Origin: Xanthomonas cucurbitae
Lineage (GTDB): Bacteria > Pseudomonadota > Gammaproteobacteria > Xanthomonadales > Xanthomonadaceae
Reading direction: 5' to 3'
NCBI RefSeq assembly: GCF_002939885.1
Contig: NZ_MDED01000015.1
Coordinates: 1-59,234 of the forward strand
DNA: 59,234 bases
Shown here: positions 26,649 to 36,109 of the stretch, piece after piece
Position numbering within the stretch: the first letter of the stretch is position 1
Layout: every line of letters starts with the position of its first letter
Position numbers and translations under genes: made by a program
Notes under the pieces: generated by a model
The model's database searches: none
What the model saw: only the letters and a program-made list of their open reading frames with translations
Told to the model about the DNA's origin: nothing

Positions 26649-27632
26649 TTACTCCTGCATCACCACCGGGACCGACGGCCCAACCACGTCGGCCAGCGCT
26701 ACGGCATCCCAGTTGGTCAGGCGCACGCAACCGTGCGATTCGGTCTTGCCGACATGACCCGGCTCCGGCGTGCCATGCAGGCCATAATGCGGCTTGGATA
26801 GATCGATCCAGACGCGGCCCACCGGGTTATTGGGGCCCGCCGGTAGCGTGGCTTTCTTGTCGCCTTTCTTGGCGTCCCAGAACAGCTTGGGGTTGTACTT
26901 GAACACCGGTTCGCGCGAGATGCCCAGGATTTTCCAGCGTCCGATCGGCAGCGGGTCGTGCTTGCTGCCGGATGAGACCGGGAACTGCGCGTACACCTTG
27001 TCGTCCGCGTCGAACAGGCGCAGCGTCGAATCGGACTTGTCGACCACCAGTTTGGCCGGCTTGGCCAGCGGTGTTACGCCATCGATGTTGGGTACCTGGA
27101 TCACGCCGCCGGCCTTGCCCAGGTCCACGCCCGGATTGAGTTGGCGCAGCAACGCGGGGTCGGCATGAAAGCGCTCGCCCAATGCCTCATCGACCGATGC
27201 ATAGCCCAGTGCGGACAGCCTGGCCTGCTCGGCCGGGCCCTTTGGGATCGGTTGGAACGGCCCGGCAACATCTGCCTCGGTCAAGGTGTATTGCACCAGC
27301 GTCGGTGTGGTGTCGGCCTGCAGTGCCTGCCAGGTTGCGTCATCCAGCTCGCCGGTGGCCTTGATGGCGTGCGCTGCCTGGAACCCGGAGACCGCACGCT
27401 TCTGGTTGGAGCCGCGTTCGCCATCGATCTGGCCGGGCGAAAAATGCGCGCGATCAAGCAAGACTTGTGCGTGCAGGTCCGAGCGTGGACCGGTGGGAAC
27501 GCCCGTTGCTGCGGGTGTGGCGTCAGATGCCGCAGATGCGGCTGCAGATTGCGGCGCCTGTGCCAGCGCAGGCAGCCAGGCGCCGAGCGCCAGGGCGAGC
27601 AAACAGACACGAGCATTGGAGCGTAATGACAT
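26649..27632 (-). CDS. L,D-transpeptidase (YkuD) with peptidoglycan-binding domain
   Basis: A 327-residue exported protein: signal peptide (about 1-24), peptidoglycan-binding helical domain (about 55-105; [21 protein letters not shown]), a middle segment, and a YkuD catalytic domain with the [11 protein letters not shown] motif (nucleophile Cys). Such enzymes form 3-3 cross-links in peptidoglycan or attach lipoproteins in the periplasm. ATG at 27632 was chosen because it begins the signal peptide. It is the first gene of a two-gene minus-strand unit with an M23 peptidase. Confidence 0.93.
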   Translation of the reverse strand: MSLRSNARVCLLALALGAWLPALAQAPQSAAASAASDATPAATGVPTGPRSDLHAQVLLDRAHFSPGQIDGERGSNQKRAVSGFQAAHAIKATGELDDATWQALQADTTPTLVQYTLTEADVAGPFQPIPKGPAEQARLSALGYASVDEALGERFHADPALLRQLNPGVDLGKAGGVIQVPNIDGVTPLAKPAKLVVDKSDSTLRLFDADDKVYAQFPVSSGSKHDPLPIGRWKILGISREPVFKYNPKLFWDAKKGDKKATLPAGPNNPVGRVWIDLSKPHYGLHGTPEPGHVGKTESHGCVRLTNWDAVALADVVGPSVPVVMQE

Positions 27633-27846
27633 GGGCGGGTCCGTAAGAAGTATGCGGGCACCTTGCCGCAGCCGCCCGCGTGTCGACGTGAAATGGCAGT
27701 CGCCAGGCCAGCGGCCAACGCGCGAGCGCGCCAAGACCGATTCATCCCGATCCACCGTCGCCGGGGCACGGGCACCACGCATGTGCGAGCCGGACCATTG
27801 CGCATGTGCCTCGATGCAGGGAACACCGCTGCGCCGCGTTGCGGTG

Positions 27847-29805
27847 TCAGGCGGATGCGCACTGCCGCAGGCTGTAGACGAGCAGCTTGGCCTGCACGCG
27901 CTCGCCCAGGCCGCGTGGTGCATCCAGCGCCATGCGTTGCAGGCAGGCTGCTTCGACGGCTTGCACCGCTCCGGGTGCAAGTACCGCACGCGCCACGGTT
28001 GCAGCCTTGCTGCCGGGGCTGGCCGTTGCAGCCTTTAGCCAGGCCAAGGCGCGCAGCAGATGCTGCTCGATTTCGGTGAAGTCGCTGCCCAGCGGATAGT
28101 CGGGCAGGCTGCCGTCGCGGCGAAACGGGGCCAAGGCCTGCTCCAGCGCCTCGGGCGTATTGCGTTGCGCGCGTGTAGCCAGTTGCGGTGGGGTGCGTAG
28201 CTTGCGCGACTGCGTCGCCTGCGCCAGCAACGTGTCTTGGAAGCGGGCGTTGCAGATGCCGGCCATCTCCAGTACGCATTCCTGATCGGTCTTGTAACGC
28301 AGGTCGGCGATGCCGTACTCGGTGATGTAGAGATCGCGCAGGTGACGCGGGATGGTGGTGTGACCATAGTTCCAACGGACATTGCTCACCGCCCGCGCGC
28401 CGGCATCGCGGGTGGCGCGCAACATCAGCGCGCTGCGTGCCTGCGGTAGCGCATGCGCCATCGCCACGAAGTTGTATTGGCCACCCACACCGGACACCAC
28501 GCGTCCATCCTCCAGACCATCGGACACCGCCGCCCCCAGCGCGGTGGCCATCATGCAGGAGTTGAAGAAGCGCGCATCGCGCCGTTGCAGGCGTTCCAGC
28601 GCTTCGTTGCCCCCATAGAGCTGATTGATCTCGCTGATGCGGCGCATGCCGATAGCAGTGCGGGTGTGCTCGTCGAGGGTGCGCAACCACTGGTAGAAGT
28701 CCGGCGAGCCGAGATAGAACGCGCCATGCAGGAATTGGCCCTCGCGTGCCAGGCGTGCGTGGTCGTCGGCATTGGCACGGCCATCGGCGATGCGTTGCAT
28801 CAGCGGCAGGTCGTCGTGCACCTTGCGGCCGATCACGCCACTGTCCACCAATTGCTTGAAGCCTTCGTTGAGCATCTCGCTACAGCCATACAGGCCGATC
28901 GCGAACGGCTCCAGCCCGCCGCTGGCCTGCACGGCCGGATGCGTTGCCAGGTCAGGGTCCAGTGCCTGCAGCACGCGGCGATAGGTGGCGTTGTCGGTGT
29001 GGCGTAGCACCAGCGCATGGCTCAGGGCGTCGGCCAGCGTGCCGATGCCGATCTGCAAGGTGCCGCCATCGCGCACCAGGGTGCTTGCGTACAGCCCGAT
29101 GGCGTAATCGACGGTGTTCACCGGCTGCCGCGGCAGGCCGAACAGGCGCGGCGTAGGGCCGGGCAGGTCGATGACCAGATCGAAGAACGCCGCGTCCACC
29201 GCCGCGGTGCCGCCGATCCAGGGCAATTGCGGGTCGACCTCGGCTACCAGCAACGGGCGCGGCAGCCCCAGTGACTGCACCGCGTCCAGGGTGTCCTGGG
29301 TGATGTCGTTGTTGCACGACAACGACAGCCGGGTGCCGCCAGGTTCGCGTGCCACCTTCTGTACGATCAGGTTCGGCGCCCGCTGCGCCACCGCCGCCGC
29401 GGCGTGCGTGTAGTTCAGGCTGGTGTAGTCGGCCTGCGCCTGCGTCGACTGCAACAGGCCACCGGATTGCATGTAGAACTCTTCCACCTGGATATGCGCA
29501 GGCAGGGCGTCGCGCAGCATGGCATCGACATACGCAAGCTGCGGGAAGTCCTCGCCGAAGTGGCGCGCAATGAACGGCGCTGCAAAGCGTGCCTGAAGGC
29601 CGGCGCCCGGTTTGGGGGGATTGAGCGACAGCGCGGTGTACAGCGCCAGCGGCCGCGAGGGGGTGTCCTTGAGCCGTGCGTAGAGCGCGTTCAACAGCCG
29701 GTGCGGTTTGCCGATGCCCAGTGGCGCGCCAACGCGCAGGGGGCCGTCGATGCGCTGCAGGATCCACTCCAGCGCGGAGTCCAGGTCGGTCAGGTGGTTG
29801 GTCAT
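27847..29805 (-). CDS. Acetyl-CoA hydrolase/transferase family protein
   Basis: A 652-residue protein with the two Rossmann-like halves of the acetyl-CoA hydrolase / CoA-transferase family (succinate:acetate CoA-transferase relatives); the C-terminal part contains [17 protein letters not shown] and the downstream GLGERVQ tail. It may hydrolyse acyl-CoA or pass CoA between acids. At about 650 residues it is longer than the roughly 500-residue Cat1/AarC group and fits a larger subgroup. It is divergent from blaI, sharing a 147-nt intergenic region. Confidence 0.85.
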   Translation of the reverse strand: MTNHLTDLDSALEWILQRIDGPLRVGAPLGIGKPHRLLNALYARLKDTPSRPLALYTALSLNPPKPGAGLQARFAAPFIARHFGEDFPQLAYVDAMLRDALPAHIQVEEFYMQSGGLLQSTQAQADYTSLNYTHAAAAVAQRAPNLIVQKVAREPGGTRLSLSCNNDITQDTLDAVQSLGLPRPLLVAEVDPQLPWIGGTAAVDAAFFDLVIDLPGPTPRLFGLPRQPVNTVDYAIGLYASTLVRDGGTLQIGIGTLADALSHALVLRHTDNATYRRVLQALDPDLATHPAVQASGGLEPFAIGLYGCSEMLNEGFKQLVDSGVIGRKVHDDLPLMQRIADGRANADDHARLAREGQFLHGAFYLGSPDFYQWLRTLDEHTRTAIGMRRISEINQLYGGNEALERLQRRDARFFNSCMMATALGAAVSDGLEDGRVVSGVGGQYNFVAMAHALPQARSALMLRATRDAGARAVSNVRWNYGHTTIPRHLRDLYITEYGIADLRYKTDQECVLEMAGICNARFQDTLLAQATQSRKLRTPPQLATRAQRNTPEALEQALAPFRRDGSLPDYPLGSDFTEIEQHLLRALAWLKAATASPGSKAATVARAVLAPGAVQAVEAACLQRMALDAPRGLGERVQAKLLVYSLRQCASA

Positions 29806-29898
29806 CCGTGCAAGGGTAGCCGAGCCGCCGCGGCGATGCCTGCAGGCCGGCCGCTGCGCATGGGCGGCCACCGCAACCGCAATGCGTCGATCGGACGC

Positions 29899-29927
29899 TT
29901 GACATCGGTTGAGTTTACGCGCGTAAT
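29899..29927 (+). promoter_or_regulatory. Sigma-70 promoter of the blaI operon
   Basis: A perfect -35 box TTGACA (29899-29904) is followed after 17 nt by CGTAAT (29922-29927, 4 of 6 matches to TATAAT). Transcription would start near 29934, leaving a leader of about 20 nt. The -10 box lies inside the first operator copy. Confidence 0.65.
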
Positions 29928-29953
29928 CGTAAAAAATTACGGGCGTAATCGTA
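29915..29953. promoter_or_regulatory. Tandem BlaI operator
   Basis: Two 17-nt direct repeats differing at one base lie at 29915-29931 and 29937-29953, 22 nt apart. Each contains a palindrome: TTACGCGCGTAA (perfect, 29915-29926) and TTACGGGCGTAA (one mismatch, 29937-29948). The first covers the -10 box and the second runs to the blaI start codon, ideal for autorepression by a dimeric winged-helix protein. Confidence 0.75.
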
Positions 29954-30318
29954 TGCCGATCAGTGATGCGGAAGCGGTGGTGATGCAAGTGCTCTGGGAT
30001 GGCGCGCCACGCACCGCCGAGGAGGTGGTGGCAGCGCTGTCGCAGACCGACTGGGCCGAGCCCACCATCAAGACCTTGCTCAATCGCCTGCTCACCAAAG
30101 GCGCCATTGCCGCGCAGAAGGACGGGCGCAAGTATCTGTACACGCCGGTGCTGCAGCGCGACCAGTGGGTGCAGCAACAGAGCGAGGGCCTGCTGCAGCG
30201 GCTGTTCGGCGGCCGGGTCGCGCCGCTGGTGGCGCACTTCAGCGAGCGCGGAAAGCTCAGTGCGTCGGATGTGGCCGAGTTGAAGCGTTTGCTCAGGGAG
30301 CTGGACGATGAGCCTTGA
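29953..30318 (+). CDS. BlaI/MecI/CopY-family repressor
   Basis: A 121-residue winged-helix repressor: DAEAVVMQVLWDGAPRTAEEVVAAL then TIKTLLNRLLTKGAIAAQKDGRKYLY is the recognition core of BlaI proteins. In the classic system BlaI is inactivated when its M56 partner senses a signal. Here the partner is the next gene, overlapping by 11 nt. Start ATG 29953 lies just after a palindromic operator. No beta-lactamase is present nearby, so the target is likely the operon itself and possibly the divergent acyl-CoA gene. Confidence 0.92.
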   Translation: MPISDAEAVVMQVLWDGAPRTAEEVVAALSQTDWAEPTIKTLLNRLLTKGAIAAQKDGRKYLYTPVLQRDQWVQQQSEGLLQRLFGGRVAPLVAHFSERGKLSASDVAELKRLLRELDDEP

Positions 30319-31588
30319 TGCCGTGTTGCTGCGTGCCATCTGCTACAGCAGTGTTGCGGTGCTGATCTGCCTGCTGCTGCGGCGACCGCTGCGGCGCTGG
30401 CTGGGTGCGGTCGCCGCGTATGCAATCTGGGCAAGCGTGCCGCTGGCGCTGGTGGCCGCCATGTTTCCAGGCCTGCCGGTGGGCACGGTGTTGTCCCGCG
30501 TACCGGCGCTGGTGGTGCTGCCATCGGCAACCGGTATCCAGGGCAGCGGCGCGGGTGGGCGCGAACTGCTCGCTGCAGTGTGGCTGGCCGGTGCGATGCT
30601 GATGGGCATCGCTGCATGGCGCGGGCAGCGGCGTTTCGTGCGCAGTCTCGGCCCGCTGGTGGCCCTGGACAAGACGCTATGGGTGGCAACCCATGATGCC
30701 AGCTTGCCGGTGTCGCTGGGCGTGCGACGTCCACGCATCGTGCTGCCGCTGGACTTCACCACCCGCTACAGCGCCGACGAGCGCGCGTTGATCCTGGCCC
30801 ACGAGCAGCAGCATCTGCGCCGCGGCGATCTACGCGCCAACGCGCTGGCCATCGTGCTGCTGTGCCTGGGCTGGTTCAATCCGCTGCTGCATCTGGGGTG
30901 GCGCGCGTTTCGTCTGGATCAGGAGCTGGCCTGCGATGCTGCGGTGATCGCGCGACATCCAGACAAGCGCCGCAGCTATGCCGATGCGATGCTCAAATGC
31001 CAGCTTGGTGGCCGCTGGATGCCCCTTGCGTGTGGTTGGGCGCCGTCGCATCCGTTGACCCAGCGTCTGGCGGCCCTGCGCATGCCCACCATCACCGGGC
31101 AGCGTGCGCGCACGAACCGTCGCGTGGTGCTGCTGCTGGCGGTCATCGCCAGTGCCGCCTGTTGGGTGATCCAGCCAGCGCGTCTGCAAGCCACGCCGGT
31201 GGCCGGCAACCCGTTGGATTTCAGCACGATGCAGCCGCCCAGGTACCCTGCTGCGGCAGTCGCTGCGCGTCTTGCCGGCCTGGTCGAGCTGCAGATCCTG
31301 GTGGGCCCGAGTGGGGCGCCCGAACGCATCGCCATTGTGCATAGCCAGCCGGCCGGTGTGTTCGACCAGTCCGTGCTTGAGGCGGCGCACGGCTGGCGCT
31401 TCAAGCCCGTCCATGTCGACGGCAGGGCGGTGACCTCGACGGTACGCGTGCCGGTGCGCTTCGAAATGGATCCACCGGAAGACGCGTCCGATATTGCTCC
31501 GCCCACCGACAGTGCGCATGACACTGCGCAGCTTGCGCACAAAACCGGCTGTCCGGCATCGGGTTGCACCGCGCAGGAGACGCGGTGA
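30308..31588 (+). CDS. M56 (BlaR1-type) protease with TonB-like C-terminus
   Basis: A 426-residue membrane protein: several N-terminal helices, an M56 zinc-protease site HEQQH (165-169) with downstream acidic ligand (QELACD, about 206), another membrane helix (about 276-292), then a periplasmic TonB C-terminal domain (about 305-385; PPRYPAAAVAARLAG..., GWRFKP) in place of the penicillin-sensor domain of BlaR1. So it pairs BlaI-type signalling with an envelope module of different specificity. Start overlaps blaI and its stop shares TGATG with the next gene. Confidence 0.88.
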   Translation: MSLDAVLLRAICYSSVAVLICLLLRRPLRRWLGAVAAYAIWASVPLALVAAMFPGLPVGTVLSRVPALVVLPSATGIQGSGAGGRELLAAVWLAGAMLMGIAAWRGQRRFVRSLGPLVALDKTLWVATHDASLPVSLGVRRPRIVLPLDFTTRYSADERALILAHEQQHLRRGDLRANALAIVLLCLGWFNPLLHLGWRAFRLDQELACDAAVIARHPDKRRSYADAMLKCQLGGRWMPLACGWAPSHPLTQRLAALRMPTITGQRARTNRRVVLLLAVIASAACWVIQPARLQATPVAGNPLDFSTMQPPRYPAAAVAARLAGLVELQILVGPSGAPERIAIVHSQPAGVFDQSVLEAAHGWRFKPVHVDGRAVTSTVRVPVRFEMDPPEDASDIAPPTDSAHDTAQLAHKTGCPASGCTAQETR

Positions 31589-32175
31589 TGCGGCGCGCGC
31601 TGGTGTCTGGAGGCGGTGTACTGGCGCTGCTGCTGAGCGGCTGCGCGAGCCAGCCTGCGGTGGAGCAGGAGCGCAGTCAACGCGAGGATTCGGTCGATCA
31701 ACGCATGTTGCCGGTGCAGTCCGCTGCGGATGGTACAGGCGCGATCCAGGCGTACACGCTGTCGCCCACACAGCGCTTTCGCATGCCGCGCGCCGTGCGC
31801 AGCGATCCACCAACGCTGCCAGCTGATTGGTCGCAGCAGACCCTGGCGCCGACCACGGTCTGCGTGCAGGTGATCCTCACGGCCGACGGCGCGGTGCAGC
31901 GCGTGGACCCGCTGTCCGATCGCGACGAGTGCAGCAAAGGGCAGCTGCCCGAACATGCCGATCTGCTGCAGGCCGTGCGCACCGCCGTCATGCAGTGGCA
32001 GTTCGTGCCGGCGGCGATGTGCACCTACACGCCCGGCGCAACACCTCCGGCAGACCTGGACGACTGTACCGGCGCGGCGCGTGTGGAGCCGGTGCCGGTG
32101 ACCTTGCCGTTTGCCTTCACCTTCGAGGTACGGCAGGGCAAGGCAAGTGTGCGGTCCGGCAACGTGGCACGCTGA
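31588..32175 (+). CDS. Putative lipoprotein of the blaI operon
   Basis: A 195-residue protein with a lipoprotein signal (ALLLSGC, lipidated Cys19) followed by a hydrophilic region and a domain with pattern TVCVQVILTADGAVQRVDPL and VMQWQFVPA, which resembles the TonB C-terminal fold (compare 'GWRFKP' in the preceding protein). It begins within the M56 stop (TGATG). I do not recognise a named family. It probably acts in the periplasm with the M56 protease, as sensor or ligand. Confidence 0.8.
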   Translation: MRRALVSGGGVLALLLSGCASQPAVEQERSQREDSVDQRMLPVQSAADGTGAIQAYTLSPTQRFRMPRAVRSDPPTLPADWSQQTLAPTTVCVQVILTADGAVQRVDPLSDRDECSKGQLPEHADLLQAVRTAVMQWQFVPAAMCTYTPGATPPADLDDCTGAARVEPVPVTLPFAFTFEVRQGKASVRSGNVAR

Positions 32176-32205
32176 GTCATGCATGCGGATGCCCGGATCA
32201 GCGGG

Positions 32206-32820
32206 TCACGTCAGTACATGCACACTGTCGGCGATGCGCTGTACTTCGTCCGGGTGATGGCTCACGTACAACATCGGCAGGCGGATTTCATCGCGCACCC
32301 GCTGCAGGTAGGGGATCAATTCTTCGCGGCGCGCCTGATCCAGCGCCGACAGCGGCTCATCGAACAACAGGATTGCCGGCTGCGACAGCAGCGCGCGGCC
32401 GATCGCCACCCGCTGCGCTTCGCCGCCGGATAAGTTGCGCGGCCGGCGCTGCAGCAGCGGCGCGATGCCGAGCAAGGCCACCACATCGTCGAAGCCGAAG
32501 GTCGCCGCACCGCGCGCATGCCGGCCATAGCGCAGGTTGTGCCGCACATCCAGATGCGGGAACAGCCGCGCGTCCTGGAAGACATAGCCGATACGGCGCT
32601 GGTGCGTGGGCAGGTCCACACGCTGCTGGTGGTCGTACAGGCAGCGCCCATCGATGCGGATATGGCCCGCATCCGGCTGCACCAGGCCGGCGATGGCGTT
32701 AAGCACCGTGGTCTTGCCCGCGCCGGACGGTCCCACCAAGGCCACCACGCGTGCCGCGTCCTGGATGCAGAGGTGTCGCTGGAACGTGCCACGGCGCAGA
32801 TGCAGGTCCAGATCCAGCAT
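32206..32820 (-). CDS. modC: Molybdate ABC transporter ATPase, short form
   Basis: A 204-residue ABC ATPase: Walker A GPSGAGKT, Q-loop VFQDARLFPH, signature LSGGEAQR, Walker B ILLFDEP, and H-loop YVSHH. It follows modA and modB and shares TGATG with modB, so it energises molybdate import. Typical ModC has about 350 residues with a C-terminal TOBE (Mop) domain; this protein stops right after the nucleotide-binding domain, so molybdate feedback through TOBE is absent. Confidence 0.92.
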   Translation of the reverse strand: MLDLDLHLRRGTFQRHLCIQDAARVVALVGPSGAGKTTVLNAIAGLVQPDAGHIRIDGRCLYDHQQRVDLPTHQRRIGYVFQDARLFPHLDVRHNLRYGRHARGAATFGFDDVVALLGIAPLLQRRPRNLSGGEAQRVAIGRALLSQPAILLFDEPLSALDQARREELIPYLQRVRDEIRLPMLYVSHHPDEVQRIADSVHVLT

Positions 32821-33506
32821 CAGCCGTCCTCGCGCGGATGCGGCCGGCGTACCAGCCATTCGGAGAGCAGTAATGCCGCCAGCGAGATCGCCAGGGCTAC
32901 CGTCGCCAACCGCCACACGCCCGATTCCATGCCGGGTACCTGCATCAGGCCGTAGATGGCCGACGACAAGGTCTGGGTTTCGCCCGGGATATTCGACACG
33001 AAGGTGATGGTGGCGCCGAACTCGCCCAGTGCCTTGGCGAACGCCAGCACCATGCCGGCCATCAGGCCAGGCCAGGCCAGGGGCAAGGTGATGCTGAAGA
33101 ACACCCGCCACGGCCCGGCACCCAGCGTGGCCGCCGCCGCTTCCAGGCGGCGGTCGGTGGCCTCGATCGATAGCCGGATTGCGCGCACCATCAGTGGAAA
33201 TCCCATCACCGCGCAGGCCAATGCCGCGCCGGTCCAGCGGAACGCGAATTGCACGCCGAGGTGCTCCAGCAACCAGCTGCCGATCACCCCCTGCGTGCCC
33301 AGGGTCACCAGCAACGCATAACCCGTCACCACCGGCGGCATCACCAGCGGCAGATGCAAGAGCGCATCCAGCAGTGCCTTGCCGGGGAAGCGCCGGCGCG
33401 CCAGCAGCCAGCCGCAGGCGATGCCCGGTGGCAGGCTGGCCACTGCCGCCACCAGCGCAACCTTCAGACTCAGGCCGATGGCCATCAGTTCCTGCGGGGT
33501 GAACAT
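32820..33506 (-). CDS. modB: Molybdate ABC transporter permease
   Basis: A 228-residue inner-membrane permease with five to six helices and the ABC coupling loop EAAATLGAGPWRVFFSITLPLAWPG (the conserved EAA...G motif). The family stretch GEFGATITFVSNIPGETQTL is characteristic of ModB. The ATG at 33506 was chosen; upstream codons of the frame belong to the modA-modB gap of 16 nt. Forms the channel with ModC. Confidence 0.95.
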   Translation of the reverse strand: MFTPQELMAIGLSLKVALVAAVASLPPGIACGWLLARRRFPGKALLDALLHLPLVMPPVVTGYALLVTLGTQGVIGSWLLEHLGVQFAFRWTGAALACAVMGFPLMVRAIRLSIEATDRRLEAAAATLGAGPWRVFFSITLPLAWPGLMAGMVLAFAKALGEFGATITFVSNIPGETQTLSSAIYGLMQVPGMESGVWRLATVALAISLAALLLSEWLVRRPHPREDG

Positions 33507-33522
33507 CGACAAGCGCTGCGCC

Positions 33523-34299
33523 TCAATCCTGCAGCGAGAAGCCACGACGGCTGAAGATTGCCTTGGCCGGCGCGCTGCGCAGCCATGTAACGAAAGCGGT
33601 GGCGGCGGGGTTGCGGCTGTTCTTCAAGGCAGCGACCGGATAGACGATGGGCGCATGACTGCTCGCAGGGAAGGCTGCCACGACGCGCACCTTGGCGTCG
33701 GCGCGCGCATCCGAGCCATACACGATGCCCAACGGTGCCTCGCCACGCGACACCAGCATCAACGCTGCACGCACGCTTTCCGATTCGGCCAGGCGTGCCT
33801 GCACGCTGTCCCACTGACCAAGCGAGCGCAGCGCCGCCGCGGCGTATTTGCCGGCCGGCACGCTGGTGGTCTGGCCAACCGCCAGGCGGCCGCGCTCGCC
33901 CAAGGCCTTGGCGATGCTGCCCGGTGTACGCGGATCCACCTGCACGTTGCTGGCCGCTGGCGCGATCAGCACCAGCGTGTTGCCAAGCAGCTGCTGGCGG
34001 TGTGCCGGCTCCACCAGGTTGCGCTGTTGCAGATAGTCCATCCATTCCAGATCGGCCGAAAAGAACACGTCCGCCGGCGCGCCTTGCTCGATCTGACGCG
34101 CCAGCGCCGAGCTTGCGGCATACGACACGCGCACCGGCGTTCCGGTGGCCTTTTCGTACGCGGCAGCGGCGTCGTCCATCGACTCCTTCAGGCTGGCCGC
34201 CGCGAAGACGGTCACCGGCGCGGCTTGCGCGCAGGCCAGCACGGGCAGGGCAAGCATCAGCACGCACAGGGCGCGCTGCCAGAAACCGATCATGCGCAT
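33523..34299 (-). CDS. modA: Molybdate-binding periplasmic protein
   Basis: A 258-residue solute-binding protein: signal peptide (about 1-23), then the ModA marks [24 protein letters not shown], and GIVYGSDA. It captures molybdate or tungstate in the periplasm. The ATG at 34299 is preferred; 34293 is possible. It is first in the minus-strand modABC operon. No ModE regulator or Moco riboswitch was seen in the 75 nt upstream. Confidence 0.95.
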   Translation of the reverse strand: MRMIGFWQRALCVLMLALPVLACAQAAPVTVFAAASLKESMDDAAAAYEKATGTPVRVSYAASSALARQIEQGAPADVFFSADLEWMDYLQQRNLVEPAHRQQLLGNTLVLIAPAASNVQVDPRTPGSIAKALGERGRLAVGQTTSVPAGKYAAAALRSLGQWDSVQARLAESESVRAALMLVSRGEAPLGIVYGSDARADAKVRVVAAFPASSHAPIVYPVAALKNSRNPAATAFVTWLRSAPAKAIFSRRGFSLQD

Positions 34300-34374
34300 G
34301 GGACGTTCCAAACAGGTGGCGGGCACCGATCATAACGGCTGCACGGTGACCAGCGTGGCGACCGCCAGCTGGGG

Positions 34375-35199
34375 TTACGGAATTCCATCCCCGCAACGCC
34401 CCGCCTGTAGGTTGGCCCGCAGCGCGGGGCCGATCAGCCTGGGCTCGGGCAGGGTCGCGTCGCGTGCCTGCCGCTGCGCCACGAACGCTTCGATGTCCAC
34501 GCCATCGCGCACGTGGAGATTGCTGCGCCGCTGTTCGCCGATGCTGGTCTGGTGCGCCACCGGCCGGCCGCCCGGGCCATAGTCGTGGCAGACAAATACG
34601 CGGGTGGCATCTGGTAGCGTGTACAGGCGCTGGATCGAGGCATACAGCTGCCGCGCATCGCCGCCAGGGAAGTCGCAGCGCGCAGTCCCCGCGTCGGGCA
34701 TGAACAGCGAGTCGCCGGGGAACAACGCATCGCCGATCAGGTACGCAACGCTGTCGCTGGTGTGGCCGGGCACCGCGATGACCCGCGCCTGGATGCCGCC
34801 GAGCAGGAAGCGTTCGTCATCGGCGAACAACTGGTCGAACTGCGAGCCGTCGGCGCGAAAGTCCTGCGGCAATGCGTAGCGCGGTGCGAGCGTGCGTTGC
34901 ACCTGGGCAATGCCGGCGCCGATGCCCACGCGCGCCTGCGGCCAATGCGGCTTGAGCCATTGTGCGGCAGACAGGTGATCGGCATGCGCATGGGTTTCCA
35001 GCAGCCACTGCACCTGCCATCCGCGTTGCCGGATGGCATCCACGATCGTCTGCGCGGCCTGCGTGCCGATAGCGCCGCTGTCGGCTGCATAGTCCAGTGC
35101 CGGGTCGATCACCGCCGCCGCGCCGGAGGCCGCATCGGCCACCACATAGGTGAAGGTGTTGCTATCGGCATGGAAGAACGCAAGCACCTCCGGCGGCAT
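34375..35199 (-). CDS. Metallo-beta-lactamase-fold hydrolase, persulfide dioxygenase-like
   Basis: A 274-residue MBL-fold protein: THAHADHLSAAQ metal motif, PGHTSDSVAY, and GDSLFMPDAGTARCDFPGGDA, which is the signature of Blh/ETHE1 persulfide dioxygenases (iron, glutathione persulfide to sulfite). ATG 35199 has GGAG 6 nt upstream; a GTG at 35211 is an alternative. No rhodanese or BigR repressor lies next to it. The adjacent gene is an S1/P1 nuclease 14 nt upstream, so the two may be co-transcribed without obvious shared function. Confidence 0.87.
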   Translation of the reverse strand: MPPEVLAFFHADSNTFTYVVADAASGAAAVIDPALDYAADSGAIGTQAAQTIVDAIRQRGWQVQWLLETHAHADHLSAAQWLKPHWPQARVGIGAGIAQVQRTLAPRYALPQDFRADGSQFDQLFADDERFLLGGIQARVIAVPGHTSDSVAYLIGDALFPGDSLFMPDAGTARCDFPGGDARQLYASIQRLYTLPDATRVFVCHDYGPGGRPVAHQTSIGEQRRSNLHVRDGVDIEAFVAQRQARDATLPEPRLIGPALRANLQAGRCGDGIP

Positions 35200-35212
35200 C
35201 GGCGTCTCCACG

Positions 35213-36028
35213 TCAGGAGCCGGCCAGTGCCGCATTGAGTACGGCGGCCAGGCGGTCGCCGGCGAGGCGCAACTGCGTTTCGGCGATCGGCCGGTAGGTC
35301 GCCATGTAGCCCTCCGGCAATACGTGGGAGCCCGGGTACGCGCCCGGGGCAATGGCGATCTTGCAGGACGCCTGTGCCCACGCCGCTGCCGGCGGCGGCA
35401 GCACTGGCGAGACAGGAGCAGCGGCCGGCAGCGCCAGCAGACGTTGCAGATAGGCCTCGTCGCCGAGGTGGCGGTCGTTGAGCATGCCGCTGTCCCACAG
35501 TGCATGCAGGTTGCTGCCCTTGCCATCGACCTGCAGCTGGAAATCGTTGCCGCCCTTGTCGTGCGCATAGCCGGCGTGCATCGGCTGATGGATGTCGCCG
35601 ACGAAATGCACCACGAATTTCAACGCTTGCCGCCGCACCTCCAGCGGCTGGCTGCGATCGGCGAGCAGGGCGGTCTGGCGTTCGAGCGCGGCGATCACGC
35701 AGTTGCCATCCGGGCAATCGCGCGACGGCGCATAGCTGCAGTCGTGCTCGCCAAGGTTGACGTAATGCCATGGCCCGGAACGCTTGCCCAGGTCGGGGTC
35801 GTGTTCACGCAGTTCGTCGGCCCAGGTCGCCACACCGTGCAAGGTCGGGTCCGGCTCGCCGGCCAGCAAGGATGCGACTTGCGCGCGTGCCTGCGGGCTC
35901 AGTTCGGTCTCGGCGATACGGGCCACCAGGCGGTGGCCCTGCGCGCCCCAGGCGAATGCCGCGTTGGAGTGGATCGCCGCAGCAACGGCGACGGCAAGGA
36001 TGCAGAGCGAGCGAGAGAAGGTCTTCAT
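35213..36028 (-). CDS. S1/P1-type secreted nuclease
   Basis: A 271-residue zinc nuclease: signal peptide (about 1-25) whose cleavage after AFA leaves mature Trp1 (WGAQGH), the N-terminal zinc ligand of this family. Further ligands sit in HGVATWADE, GPWHYVN, FVVHFVGDIHQPMH and DKGGNDF. Such enzymes degrade single-stranded DNA, RNA or 3'-nucleotides outside the cytoplasm, a source of phosphate or nucleosides. Length is normal. Confidence 0.93.
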   Translation of the reverse strand: MKTFSRSLCILAVAVAAAIHSNAAFAWGAQGHRLVARIAETELSPQARAQVASLLAGEPDPTLHGVATWADELREHDPDLGKRSGPWHYVNLGEHDCSYAPSRDCPDGNCVIAALERQTALLADRSQPLEVRRQALKFVVHFVGDIHQPMHAGYAHDKGGNDFQLQVDGKGSNLHALWDSGMLNDRHLGDEAYLQRLLALPAAAPVSPVLPPPAAAWAQASCKIAIAPGAYPGSHVLPEGYMATYRPIAETQLRLAGDRLAAVLNAALAGS

Positions 36029-36109
36029 TGGCCGGATTGTACGCAACCGCCAGGGTCGGCTTCATGGCGGCTTCCGGCATGCCGCCGCGGGTGGGCGGCG
36101 GCCGCTCGA

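Noticed and set aside
29953..31588. Beta-lactam resistance regulation
   Set aside because: BlaI and M56 homologues alone do not show it; no beta-lactamase or penicillin-sensor domain is present.
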